Shown: positions 1-7,693, counted from the first letter of the stretch. The stretch is 22,834 bases of DNA from Cyanobacteria bacterium UBA2566 (GCA_002340255.1 DDLS01000151.1:1-22834); one strand, 5' to 3'. Notes: generated from the sequence alone by a model not told the origin. Numbers and translations are program-made.

Positions 1-146
1 AGAGTGACAGAAGAGGGATATGGCCTTATGGTTTTCGTTTTCTGGGATACACTTTGCATTAACCATTACTGGCACACTGTCTCGTGTGTCAAGTAATATA
101 TTGTCCCCAGTCATACGTTATTTATTTTTTGACTTCCAAGATACCC

Positions 147-695
147 ATGAAAAAAAAATCAGTTTATATTGCTTCTCTGACAGCCCTAATGACAGCAACT
201 GTTCTCGCACCAGCTTATGCTGACGGTCATGCCATTACCGTTGAAATGAATCTCACTGATGCCAATGGTATTGGCGCGGCTGTTGGTACAGTGCTTTTGG
301 AAGATACGGAATATGGTTTGCTTCTTACCCCGAATCTGACCAATTTGACTCCAGGTTCCCATGGATTTCATATTCATACCAATCCAGACTGCGGCCCTGG
401 AATGAAAGATGGCAAGACCGTACCTGGATTAGCTGCCGGCGGGCACTTCGACCCATTCAATACCGGAGTCCATAAAGGCCCCTATGCGGATGATGGTCAC
501 CTGGGAGATTTACCTCCGTTATTTGTGGCCAATAATGGTACAGCAACAACTCCTGTTTTAGCTCCCCGGTTAGAAGTCAGCTTCTTAAATGGTCGTTCTC
601 TAATGGTGCATATGCACGGAGATAACTTTTCTGACGAGCCAGCTCCTCTCGGTGGCGGCGGTCCTCGCCTGGCTTGTGGTGTAATTTCTGAGTAG
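147..695 (+). CDS. sodC: Exported Cu/Zn superoxide dismutase
   Basis: Periplasmic or secreted enzyme that dismutates superoxide to oxygen and hydrogen peroxide. Of 182 residues, 1-25 form a classic signal peptide (KKK start, hydrophobic core, cut after AYA). The Cu/Zn SOD fold follows with all expected ligands visible: copper H75 and H77 (GFHIH), bridging H100 (GGHFDP), zinc H109, H118 and D121, the last copper histidine H155 (MVHMHGDN), and C82 with C177 for the disulfide. R174 in GGPRLACGVI matches the active-site arginine. An upstream in-frame ATG at 84 would put 21 non-signal-like residues before the KKK start, so the ATG at 147 is preferred. It has no clear operon partner. Family assignment is near certain; the start is likely. 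Confidence 0.95.
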   Translation: MKKKSVYIASLTALMTATVLAPAYADGHAITVEMNLTDANGIGAAVGTVLLEDTEYGLLLTPNLTNLTPGSHGFHIHTNPDCGPGMKDGKTVPGLAAGGHFDPFNTGVHKGPYADDGHLGDLPPLFVANNGTATTPVLAPRLEVSFLNGRSLMVHMHGDNFSDEPAPLGGGGPRLACGVISE

Positions 696-735
696 CCAGT
701 AAAATCGAGACGCGATCAAATTTTGTATATGGGAG

Positions 736-788
736 CTTCTCATGAATAACACTGAGGGTAACTGTATCATAGTCGATCGCGCCACCTT
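736..788 (+). repeat. Truncated duplicate of the 5' end of the gene at 2827
   Basis: Positions 742-788 match 2827-2873 at 43 of 47 bases, and the 6 bases before each ATG (CTTCTC and CTTCTG) also nearly agree. Both copies encode MNNxxGNCIxVDRAT. The four differences give T/I, E/D, one silent change and I/V, which is what descent from a coding sequence would leave. Similarity stops after this point. The open frame here runs on to 981 but enters the AraC coding region from the opposite strand, so the remainder is not a credible gene. Best read as a gene fragment or as one of a direct-repeat pair. Confidence 0.8.
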
Positions 789-816
789 ACTAAACTCAAG
801 ACCAACCCCATTGAAT

Positions 817-1773
817 CTATACAAGTTGGGCATAGCCCAAGTCTCTTGCTTGAGAGGGCAAAAAATTGAAATAGCGCTTAAACTCTCGACTAAACTGGGA
901 TGTGCTCTCGTACCCCACATTGAGGGCTGCCGTACCTACAGATATATTGTTATGAAGAATAAGACTCTTAGCTTTATGTAATCGATACTCTTTGAGGTAC
1001 TGTAGTGGAGATTTTTCGGTTATCTGTTTGAACGACCGGTGAAATGCTGAGACACTCATATCCACTTCTTTGGCGAGCTGCTTGATCGTGAGGGGTTTTT
1101 GGTACTCACGCCGAATGATCTCTATGCTTCGAGCAATCCGCGCATAGTGGGAGTTGTGTTGGGTGAGCGCATAAAGAGCAGGTCCATGTTTACCCAACAG
1201 TGCGCGGTAGACGACCTCCCTAACTAATGACAAACCAAGAATTTCACTATCCTGTTCTGAGCAGAGGGCTTGCATGAGCCGAGTTGTTGCCTTACGCATC
1301 TGGGAATCAAGGGCAACCGGCTCAACCCCACATAATGGTGATGTCGGCTCAAAGTTCTCGAGTGCATTATGTTTTGAGAGTTGCATCACCATCTTGTGAA
1401 GTTCGGCAAGATCGAGTTCAATAAAAAGGCCCAGTAACGGGTTGTCTAAGCTGGCATTTGTTTTGCACTCGAAGGTGAGTGGCACACTAAGGACAAGGTA
1501 ATGGTCACTATCGTAGTGAAACACACGATCGCCGAGGTATCCAACTTTATTACCCTGCTCAATAATCACTAGCCCAGCATTGTAGACGAGCGGCGAACAC
1601 GCTATAGCTTTTGTTGCCCAGAAGAAACTGACACCTCTAATATGAGTCTCGATAAAGCCTTCCACTTTGGAAAACTGATAAACATCCATGATTTGTTGTA
1701 GATAAATAATTCGCTCCTCCTCAAATAGCCTTATCACTTGACTATAGCAATCGCTGTTAAGAATTGCGCTCAA
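817..1773 (-). CDS. AraC-family transcriptional regulator (AraC_N/YqhC type)
   Basis: DNA-binding regulator of about 318 residues. The N-terminal two thirds resembles the AraC_N (YqhC-like) domain: LVIIEQGNKVGYLGDRVFHY, then YLVLSVPL, and a stretch ending in LDNPLLGLFIEL. Residues about 212-311 form the double helix-turn-helix AraC domain (PLTIKQLAKEVDMSVSAFHR, then GYESTSQFSREFKRYF). The longest frame begins with TTG at 1773; GTG at 1737 and ATG at 1689 are alternatives, and none has an obvious ribosome site. It is transcribed away from the SDR gene at 1882, with paired direct repeats in the shared gap, so it most likely controls that gene and perhaps itself. The ligand is unknown; relatives such as YqhC respond to reactive aldehydes. 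Confidence 0.9.
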   Translation of the reverse strand: MSAILNSDCYSQVIRLFEEERIIYLQQIMDVYQFSKVEGFIETHIRGVSFFWATKAIACSPLVYNAGLVIIEQGNKVGYLGDRVFHYDSDHYLVLSVPLTFECKTNASLDNPLLGLFIELDLAELHKMVMQLSKHNALENFEPTSPLCGVEPVALDSQMRKATTRLMQALCSEQDSEILGLSLVREVVYRALLGKHGPALYALTQHNSHYARIARSIEIIRREYQKPLTIKQLAKEVDMSVSAFHRSFKQITEKSPLQYLKEYRLHKAKSLILHNNISVGTAALNVGYESTSQFSREFKRYFNFLPSQARDLGYAQLV

Positions 1774-1785
1774 ACAATGGGCAGA

Positions 1786-1819
1786 AAGCAGAAATAGGCA
1801 ACGTCTAAGCAGAAATAGG
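1786..1819. promoter_or_regulatory. Direct-repeat operator, probably for the AraC protein
   Basis: AAGCAGAAATAGG occurs at 1786-1798 and, identically, at 1807-1819. The 21-bp period equals two helical turns, the classic geometry for the two AraC half-sites. The downstream copy ends 2 bp before the proposed -35 box of the SDR gene, the position used by AraC-type activators that touch RNA polymerase. The repeats also lie just outside the AraC start, so autoregulation is possible. Confidence 0.75.
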
Positions 1820-1821
1820 TC

Positions 1822-1851
1822 TTGAGCTTGCTAGTAGTTCAAAAGTACACT
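1822..1851 (+). promoter_or_regulatory. Putative promoter of the SDR gene
   Basis: TTGAGC (1822-1827) and TACACT (1846-1851) are separated by 18 bp, giving an imperfect sigma-70-like promoter that directly follows the paired operator repeats. The weak match to consensus would suit an activator-dependent promoter. Assigned by eye only. Confidence 0.5.
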
Positions 1852-1881
1852 GCATTTACATGACACCAAGAAGGAGAAAAT

Positions 1882-2613
1882 ATGGAAACTAATCAGAAAT
1901 CCTTAGTGGTTATTACCGGTGCAAGCTCCGGTATCGGTGAGGCTATTGCTCGACGTTTCGCCGAACTGGGTCACCCGCTATTACTTCTCGCTCGCCGGAT
2001 TGAAAAACTCGAAGCGCTTGGCCTACCCAACACAATGTGCCGCAAACTGGATGTCACCGATGCTAAAGCTTTCCGTGTTGCCATTGAAGAGGCTGAAGCT
2101 GAATATGGCCCAGTAGATTGCTTAGTCAACAATGCGGGTGTGATGCTTCTAGGGCAGATTGATACACAAGACCCAGCGGAATGGCACAGAATGTTTGAGG
2201 TGAACGTTCTCGGCTTGTTAAACGGAATGCAGGCGGTTCTTAGCTCGATGAAGGAGCGGGGTACTGGCACTATCATGAACATGAGTTCTATTGCAGGCAA
2301 AAAGTCTTTTCCCAACCATGCCGCTTATGTCGGAACCAAGTTTGCCGTCTCCGCAATTACCGAAAATGTTCGTGAAGAAGTTTCTAACAGTGATGTACGC
2401 GTGATGGCAATTCACCCTGGCGCAGTAGAAACCGAACTGTTGAGTCACACCACTTCGCAGGAAATCATTGATGGTTATGAGGAGTGGAAAAAGGCAATGG
2501 GCGGTGCATTGGTTGCCGACGACATTGCTCGCACAGCAGTGTTTATGTATTCCCAACCGCAGAATGTGAATATCCGTGATGTTACGATCGCGGCTACCCG
2601 GCAACCGGCCTAA
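1882..2613 (+). CDS. SDR-family NAD(P)-dependent oxidoreductase
   Basis: Classical short-chain dehydrogenase/reductase of 243 residues, cytosolic. The Rossmann nucleotide motif TGASSGIG lies at 12-19, NNAG at 83-86, and the catalytic S136, Y149 and K153 (YVGTK) are intact. The HPGAVETEL motif that follows is typical of the YdfG/clavaldehyde-dehydrogenase-like branch. Substrate cannot be read from sequence. A strong ribosome site, AAGGAG at 1871-1876, fixes the ATG. It is divergent from the AraC gene behind the operator and followed by a broken aldehyde dehydrogenase, so an aldehyde or alcohol substrate is a reasonable inference but no more than that. Confidence 0.92.
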   Translation: METNQKSLVVITGASSGIGEAIARRFAELGHPLLLLARRIEKLEALGLPNTMCRKLDVTDAKAFRVAIEEAEAEYGPVDCLVNNAGVMLLGQIDTQDPAEWHRMFEVNVLGLLNGMQAVLSSMKERGTGTIMNMSSIAGKKSFPNHAAYVGTKFAVSAITENVREEVSNSDVRVMAIHPGAVETELLSHTTSQEIIDGYEEWKKAMGGALVADDIARTAVFMYSQPQNVNIRDVTIAATRQPA

Positions 2614-2818
2614 ACCCGATTCATAAAGATCGAAAGTTTACTGGCAACGATTAAGCAGACTGTGGAACAAGGTGCAACTGTTCATCTAGGGGGTGAACGC
2701 GGCAAAGGCCCTGGCGCGTGGCTGAAGCCAACCCTCCTAGTCCCTTTGGCTTGTCCTCGGCTATCATGAGTGTGATGTGAACAAAGACAAAGAACTGGCC
2801 TTGCGATTAGAAACTGGG
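2614..2818 (+). pseudogene. Aldehyde dehydrogenase remnant (C-terminal part, frameshifted and deleted)
   Basis: No intact frame, but three pieces of one NAD-dependent aldehyde dehydrogenase appear in order. First, from about 2641, EQGATVHLGGERGKGPGAW then LKPTLL matches the segment before the PTxLT motif. About 40 residues are then missing, and SPFGLSSAIMS follows in another frame (normally N-D-x-x-Y/F-G-L-S-x-A). After a further shift, DVNKDKELALRLETGFF matches the helix leading to the usual ETGxVxxN. Homology ends where the 47-bp repeat begins. SSAIMS and the NKxxELA pattern recall vanillin or benzaldehyde dehydrogenases. It directly follows the SDR stop, so the two were probably co-transcribed before decay. 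Confidence 0.8.
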
Positions 2819-2826
2819 TTCTTCTG

Positions 2827-3330
2827 ATGAATAACATTGATGGTAATTGTATCGTAGTCGATCGCGCCACCTTTCCTAAAAAACTGGAGGCACTACTAGA
2901 ACCAGACCGGAAAGCATTCGTGGCAATCTTATTTATTACGATCGAGTCTATTGCTGAATGCAAACTCTCCAAAGATGAGGAATCAGAACTTCTCTCGAGT
3001 GGTTGGGATCAATTTCTACAAAACTTTAGCTTGCCTTGTGAGTGTTTGCGCGCGGGTTGGCGAGAGTTTTGGGTTATCATTGAAGGAGATGATCGGGAAA
3101 AAGTTGTTAAAGCCTTTAAAGAAATATTTGCTATTTGGGATGAAAACAGTAAGCCAAACCTGTGGCATGTATGTTTTACTAACTTCAATGAAGTCCAGAA
3201 TAGAGATACAGAGGCAATTCAATATTTTGATACTGTTGCGGTAAAAATAGTTGATTATAGTACTCGCAATCCCCCAGAAAAGTTATTTGAGATTCATATT
3301 GACAGTAAATCTCACACTACCATTCTCTAG
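2827..3330 (+). CDS. Hypothetical protein, 167 aa
   Basis: I do not recognise this family. The first 15 codons (MNNIDGNCIVVDRAT) are nearly identical to a fragment at 742. The rest is a soluble, acidic, mixed alpha/beta protein without signal peptide or membrane segment. Visible stretches include a helical SKDEESELLSSGWDQFLQNF, and FWVIIEGDDREKVVKAFKEI, which looks like a beta strand followed by a helix. No ribosome site precedes the ATG, which sits at the junction with the aldehyde dehydrogenase remnant; the native promoter may therefore have been separated by insertion, with the original upstream end now near 736. It could be a living gene with a borrowed start or a stranded one. Confidence 0.55.
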   Translation: MNNIDGNCIVVDRATFPKKLEALLEPDRKAFVAILFITIESIAECKLSKDEESELLSSGWDQFLQNFSLPCECLRAGWREFWVIIEGDDREKVVKAFKEIFAIWDENSKPNLWHVCFTNFNEVQNRDTEAIQYFDTVAVKIVDYSTRNPPEKLFEIHIDSKSHTTIL

Positions 3331-3471
3331 TAATTATGACGCTGAAGCGGTTGGATGTATTAGTGAGCGGTCGCAGTCTTGAATCTGAGGCAACCTAGTA
3401 TCTTGAACTCTTAACACCAGAAACTATTAAAGTGAGTTTATTCGTCTGGTCGCTCTGCTGGGTATTAAGTC
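3331..3471. other. Short intergenic region with a possible decayed reading frame
   Basis: About 140 bp. One plus-strand frame reads LDVLVSGRSLESEAT, a stop, then YLELLTPETIKVSLFVW, which looks protein-like but matches nothing I recognise. No promoter or terminator is clear. Confidence 0.25.
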
Positions 3472-3990
3472 TTATAAATACTTCCGAACAAAATAGTCAA
3501 GATCTGGAGTCACTAAACCCTCAACTTTGGCTTGTTCATCCCAGCAACGAAGTTTAATACTATCGAGAGCATAAGGTTGTGCGACAAATGCTTGAGCGTC
3601 TTTTGGAGAGAACACGCCTCCTTGGATAATTAAGCTCTGTTGGGAAGCCGGAGAAAGTTGACTCAAATATTTAGGATCGACTGCACAAAGATAGCGTTTT
3701 GCTTCAACATGGAGACGGATGGGTTCCGTGATAGCGGGAGGAAAGAGCGATCGCAAAACCGGCAAAGCACAATATTCATGGCGATCGCCTTCTGGTGTAC
3801 TCCGCTCCGGGTATAGATGACCGAGATCGTGAAATAAACAAGCGAGAATTATCTCTCTAGATTGACGCGCAGTTTCCGCCAAAGTAGCACATTGCAAAGC
3901 ATGTTCGAGTTGGCTAACTGCTTCGCCATCATACTGAGCATGACCTTGGGTAGATAAACAGTTTATGAGTGTTTTAAGTATAGGATTCAT
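3472..3990 (-). CDS. PhnZ-like HD-domain protein (phosphonate-degradation HD family)
   Basis: 172 residues, the usual length for the HD-domain family found in phosphonate operons (PhnZ, a di-iron oxygenase cleaving 2-amino-1-hydroxyethylphosphonate to glycine and phosphate). Visible: Y20-x-x-E23 and H30 in QYDGEAVSQLEHALQ, HD pair H54-D55 with H58 in FHDLGH, H71-E72, H94 and K98 in RLHVEAKRYLCA, and D151 in WDEQAK. The spacing of Y20, E23, H30 and H54-D55 equals that of the PhnZ metal and substrate residues as I recall them. No PhnY-like dioxygenase is in the window, so the substrate is uncertain and another HD oxygenase or hydrolase role is possible. The ATG lies about 100 bp from the divergent Nudix gene, sharing that gap for promoters. 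Confidence 0.82.
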   Translation of the reverse strand: MNPILKTLINCLSTQGHAQYDGEAVSQLEHALQCATLAETARQSREIILACLFHDLGHLYPERSTPEGDRHEYCALPVLRSLFPPAITEPIRLHVEAKRYLCAVDPKYLSQLSPASQQSLIIQGGVFSPKDAQAFVAQPYALDSIKLRCWDEQAKVEGLVTPDLDYFVRKYL

Positions 3991-4088
3991 GGCGATCAGA
4001 AATTAGAAATACACGATTGATAGAGCCGATCTTTAATTGACTCAATGATGATACCCTTGACATCAGAGGTGCATGAGACATTAATATC

Positions 4089-4547
4089 ATGGAAAATCAG
4101 CAGATAGAAACCACTAAACCTCAAACTCGCTTACGAGTAGCGGTTGTCGCCTTATTTGTCATCGAAACCGAAGTGTTACTGATTCATCAGATGACGTTCC
4201 CAGAACCTGACTGTTGGGACTTACCAGGGGGAGGAATTGAACCCCACGAACCGATTCGGGAAGCTCTACGACGAGAAGTTAAAGAAGAGACGGGAATAGA
4301 GAACTTTGAAATCGACGATCTATTGACAATAGCCGAAAGTTTCTTTCCCGAAGGACGCGATCGCATCCTCCATACAATTAACATTATCTACCAATGCTCG
4401 CTTCCAAGTAAACCCACCCATCTGCACAGCGATGAAGCAGAAATTGGCCCCAAAGGCATTCAATGGATTGATATCGCTTCTGTGTCTCAAAAATCCTGCT
4501 CCACTCGCTGCTGGCAAGCTCTACAAGTTCTGGGCGCTGGCGAGTAG
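4089..4547 (+). CDS. Nudix hydrolase
   Basis: Cytosolic pyrophosphohydrolase of 152 residues acting on a nucleoside diphosphate linked to some moiety. The full Nudix box (G-x5-E-x7-R-E-V-x-E-E-x-G-I) is present at residues 48-70, with metal-binding E63, E66 and E67, preceded by WDLPGGGIEP typical of MutT/ADP-ribose pyrophosphatase-like members. Substrate is not predictable from the box alone. It is divergent from the HD gene and followed after about 145 bp by the phosphatase-fold gene on the same strand. No clear ribosome site is visible before the ATG. Confidence 0.9.
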   Translation: MENQQIETTKPQTRLRVAVVALFVIETEVLLIHQMTFPEPDCWDLPGGGIEPHEPIREALRREVKEETGIENFEIDDLLTIAESFFPEGRDRILHTINIIYQCSLPSKPTHLHSDEAEIGPKGIQWIDIASVSQKSCSTRCWQALQVLGAGE

Positions 4548-4691
4548 AGACAGGGAATCGGGAGATCGCCTATTCCCCATCCCTCAACCTGAACTCAAGT
4601 TAATTGATTCATAACCCATTGTCTCCCAACCCATAACCTAGGCTTAGTCTTTCTCTGATATGACTATCTAAGCATTCAGGATGGGTGAATT

Positions 4692-5516
4692 ATGAGTAAA
4701 CGAGTCATTGTAGTACTATTAGATGGCTTGCGTTTTGATGTGGCTGTTGCCTCAATGGGTTACTTGGGCCATTTAGTGGAAACCCTCCAAGCCAGTCTGT
4801 ATCAAGTCCGAGCTGAACTGCCGAGTTTATCCCGGCCTCTCTATGAAGTGCTATTGACCGGTACACCGGTTTCCGTCAATGGTATTGGAGCCAATGATGT
4901 TGTGCGTCTGTCCCATCAGCAAAGTGTGTTTCATTTGGCAAAAGAAGCTGGCTTAACGACCGCAGCAGCCGCCTATTCCTGGTTTAGCGAACTCTACAAT
5001 CATGCTCCGTTTGTTCCCCAGCGCGATCGCGACCAGCATAACACCCATAACCCCATCCAACATGGGCGCTTTTATTGGGAAGACTCTTACCCAGACTCCC
5101 ATCTGTTTGCCGATGCCGAAATGCTCAGGCAAGCCTATAATCCTGACTTTTTCCTCATCCATTCCATGGGAATTGACCATGCAGGACATGGCTACGGCTC
5201 CGATAGTAAAGAATATCGCGGTTATGCCTTACTAGCCGATAGTCTACTGTCCCACTATATTCCTCTCTGGCGGGAAGCAGGTTATACCCTTCTCATTACT
5301 GCCGATCATGGCATGAATCCTGACGGTCACCATGGAGGAACCCTACCGGATGTGCGGGAGGTTCCCTTATTTACGATCGGCACTGACTCGAATGGGGAGG
5401 CAACCGAGCCGATATCCCAATTGGCGATCGCCCCTTTAATCTGCACTCTATTGGGAATCTCACCCGCACCAGCGATGCTCAAATCTGAACAAGCTTTATC
5501 CCTCACCGCTTCTTAA
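4692..5516 (+). CDS. Alkaline phosphatase superfamily phosphodiesterase/nucleotide pyrophosphatase-like protein
   Basis: 274 residues with no signal peptide, so probably cytosolic. The metal-site pattern of the alkaline phosphatase/NPP superfamily is readable: D11 (VVLLDGLRFD), a likely nucleophile S47 in PSLSRP, D162-x-x-x-H166 in IDHAGHG, D205-H206 in TADHGM, and H213/H214 in DGHHGG. It should hydrolyse a phosphomono- or diester, or a phosphonate-like ester. It lacks the cap insert of larger NPPs. Its stop lies 35 bp from the next start, so it is probably co-transcribed with the solute-binding lipoprotein; that suggests processing of an imported compound, which is inference only. Confidence 0.85.
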   Translation: MSKRVIVVLLDGLRFDVAVASMGYLGHLVETLQASLYQVRAELPSLSRPLYEVLLTGTPVSVNGIGANDVVRLSHQQSVFHLAKEAGLTTAAAAYSWFSELYNHAPFVPQRDRDQHNTHNPIQHGRFYWEDSYPDSHLFADAEMLRQAYNPDFFLIHSMGIDHAGHGYGSDSKEYRGYALLADSLLSHYIPLWREAGYTLLITADHGMNPDGHHGGTLPDVREVPLFTIGTDSNGEATEPISQLAIAPLICTLLGISPAPAMLKSEQALSLTAS

Positions 5517-5539
5517 ACCCATTTGATTATTCCTACTGT

Positions 5540-5545
5540 AAGGAG
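5540..5545 (+). promoter_or_regulatory. Ribosome binding site for the solute-binding protein
   Basis: AAGGAG lies 6 bases before the ATG at 5552 and fixes the start so that the lipoprotein signal is complete. Confidence 0.8.
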
Positions 5546-5551
5546 AACCTC

Positions 5552-7693
5552 ATGCATTATCGATTCAACCCACAATTGAGTTCTAGAGTGACGAAAGTAA
5601 CTCATTCTGCTTTAGTATTGGCGATCTCCGGACTCGCTGCCTGTGCTTCTAACGTCGAAACCACAACGACTGCGGGGACTACCGCAACCAGAGCTGAAGG
5701 CAGTTGTCCTGCCATTACCCTCGCTGATACCCAAGGCATTGGTGAAGGAAAATATCCCCAGCAATACGACTTACAGAACTATGAAGCCGAAACGGGGTGT
5801 GAGATGGCTTTCGTCGCTAACCCAGAAATTGAGGATCTCAATGGGGAAATTCAAGGCAACACTGACCTCCCCTCCATAGATGAAAGAATCCCCAACGAGC
5901 CATTAGTTGTAGTTCCCTATGAAGAAATTGGTCAATATGGGGGCATCCTCGCTGGACTCTCCAAAGCCACAGAATCTGGAACTTCCGACCTGCTCTCTAC
6001 TCGCCATGTAAACCTCTTCCGCTATTCCGACGACCTAAAAACCTTAGTTCCCAATATCGCTCGCGACTTTGAATGGAACGATGATTACACCATTCTCACG
6101 GTTTATCTACGAGAAGGACACAAGTGGTCCGATGGCGAACCCTTCACGGCAGAAGATATTGTCTTTTGGTATAACAACGTCCTGGCGAATAAAACCCTAT
6201 ACTCGAATGGTATCCCCGATCGCTTCCTCGTCAACGGCCAACCCATGGAAGTAGAAGCGGTTAATCCCACCACAGTCACTTTTACCCTCTCCCAAGCCAA
6301 ACCCGGTTTAACCTCCTTATTTGCCACCGACTACGCTCAACCGTTTCTACCCAAACATTTCTTAGGTAAATACCACCCCGATGTTGACTCAAATGCCGAG
6401 AAGAACGCCAAAGATGATGGCTTTGAAAGCTGGGATGAAGCGTTCAACTTCTACTATGGCAGCAGTGACTGGAAAGATGTCCCCTCTCCTCTGCTCAAAG
6501 ATACAGCTAAAGCCAATAGCTTAGAGCGAGCAGTAATGCCGACCTTAGAATCCCATATTGTCATTGCCGATACCGCAGAAGGTCGGCGTTTGGTGGCTAA
6601 TCCCTATTTCTATCAAGTTGATACCACGGGACAACAACTCCCCTATATCAGCAGGATTGATGAGGTGTATGTTCCAGAGAAGGAAGTCCAGAACTTGAAA
6701 CTCTCCAATGGGGAAGTGGTGTATAAATCTCAAGCTGTATTTGCTGAAGATTTGCCCGTATTGCAACAAAATGAAAGTAAAGGGAATTATACTGTCAGTC
6801 CCGTTCCCACTGTAGGGGAATCTATGGTGGTTTACTCCTTTAATGTTAACCACAAGGATGAAGGCTTGCGAGAGATTTTTGACGATCTGCGCTTCCGTCA
6901 AGCCGTCAGTCATGCTATGAATCGTGAGGAGATGAACGAGTTAGTGTATTTTGGGTTAGCCACTCCCGCCCAATATACTGCCATTGACCCGAATACGGTG
7001 GATTTTATCACGGAGGAGCAAAAAACCTATTTAATTGAGTATGACCCGGATAAAGCCAATGAACTGCTTGATGAGATGGGGTTAGTGGATGCTAATGGGG
7101 ATGGAAAACGCGATCGCCTAGACGGGCAGCCTTTGGTAATTAATTTACAATTTGCCACCCAAGGCGGAGCTGTTAAACTCCACGAACTGTTTGTCCAATA
7201 TCTGGATGATGTGGGTATCAATATGCAGCTCAAAGAAGTCACCTCCGATGAGTATCGCGCCAGTCAAGCGTCAAATGACTTGGATATCATGACCTGGACG
7301 AAAGCCTATACCTCAGCGTTTGTAGCGGGTTCGCGGGAACCCTTCTTCCCCCCCTTTGGCGATTATTTTAGCCTCAGCAACGGTCATCTCTGGGCTAAAT
7401 ATATTGAGACTAACGGCGCTGAAGGCTTAGAACCTCCGGAATGGGTAACCGAGTTGGATCGAAAGTCCATTGAGTATCAAAAGTACACTTTAGGTACTGA
7501 AGAATCCAATCAACTTGGTAAGGAAATCGTCGATTTACTGCAATCCGATCTCCTATTTATCGGCACCGTGGGGAATCCAGCCGAACCCGTTTACCATCGC
7601 AATGATTTAGGTAATTTCAAGGAATTTACCGCTAAATCCTATGACTATTACTGGGCTTATCCCTATCGTCCCAGTCAGTGGTTCTTGAAGTAG
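5552..7693 (+). CDS. ABC transporter substrate-binding lipoprotein, family 5 (peptide/oligopeptide type)
   Basis: Large extracytoplasmic binding protein, 713 residues. Residues 1-31 form a lipoprotein signal with lipobox L28-A29-A30-C31, so the mature protein is anchored through C31. A Thr-rich linker is followed by the family 5 solute-binding fold: FEWNDDYTILTVYLREGHKW then SDGEPFTAEDIVFWYNN is the family hallmark, and DLRFRQAVSHAMNREEMNEL a second conserved block. D513-ANGDGKRD resembles a calcium loop common in this subfamily. At over 700 residues it is longer than DppA/OppA (about 540), which fits the long GGI-type peptide-binding branch. No permease or ATPase gene lies in the window, so it must dock with a transporter encoded elsewhere. 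It follows the phosphatase-fold gene by 35 bp. Confidence 0.9.
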   Translation: MHYRFNPQLSSRVTKVTHSALVLAISGLAACASNVETTTTAGTTATRAEGSCPAITLADTQGIGEGKYPQQYDLQNYEAETGCEMAFVANPEIEDLNGEIQGNTDLPSIDERIPNEPLVVVPYEEIGQYGGILAGLSKATESGTSDLLSTRHVNLFRYSDDLKTLVPNIARDFEWNDDYTILTVYLREGHKWSDGEPFTAEDIVFWYNNVLANKTLYSNGIPDRFLVNGQPMEVEAVNPTTVTFTLSQAKPGLTSLFATDYAQPFLPKHFLGKYHPDVDSNAEKNAKDDGFESWDEAFNFYYGSSDWKDVPSPLLKDTAKANSLERAVMPTLESHIVIADTAEGRRLVANPYFYQVDTTGQQLPYISRIDEVYVPEKEVQNLKLSNGEVVYKSQAVFAEDLPVLQQNESKGNYTVSPVPTVGESMVVYSFNVNHKDEGLREIFDDLRFRQAVSHAMNREEMNELVYFGLATPAQYTAIDPNTVDFITEEQKTYLIEYDPDKANELLDEMGLVDANGDGKRDRLDGQPLVINLQFATQGGAVKLHELFVQYLDDVGINMQLKEVTSDEYRASQASNDLDIMTWTKAYTSAFVAGSREPFFPPFGDYFSLSNGHLWAKYIETNGAEGLEPPEWVTELDRKSIEYQKYTLGTEESNQLGKEIVDLLQSDLLFIGTVGNPAEPVYHRNDLGNFKEFTAKSYDYYWAYPYRPSQWFLK

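Noticed and set aside
84..146. Upstream ATG for the superoxide dismutase
   Set aside because: It would bury the clear KKK-led signal peptide behind 21 extra residues.
742..981. Open frame of 79 codons starting with the repeated MNNxxGNC peptide
   Set aside because: Only the first 15-16 codons match the gene at 2827; the rest overlaps the end of the AraC gene on the other strand.
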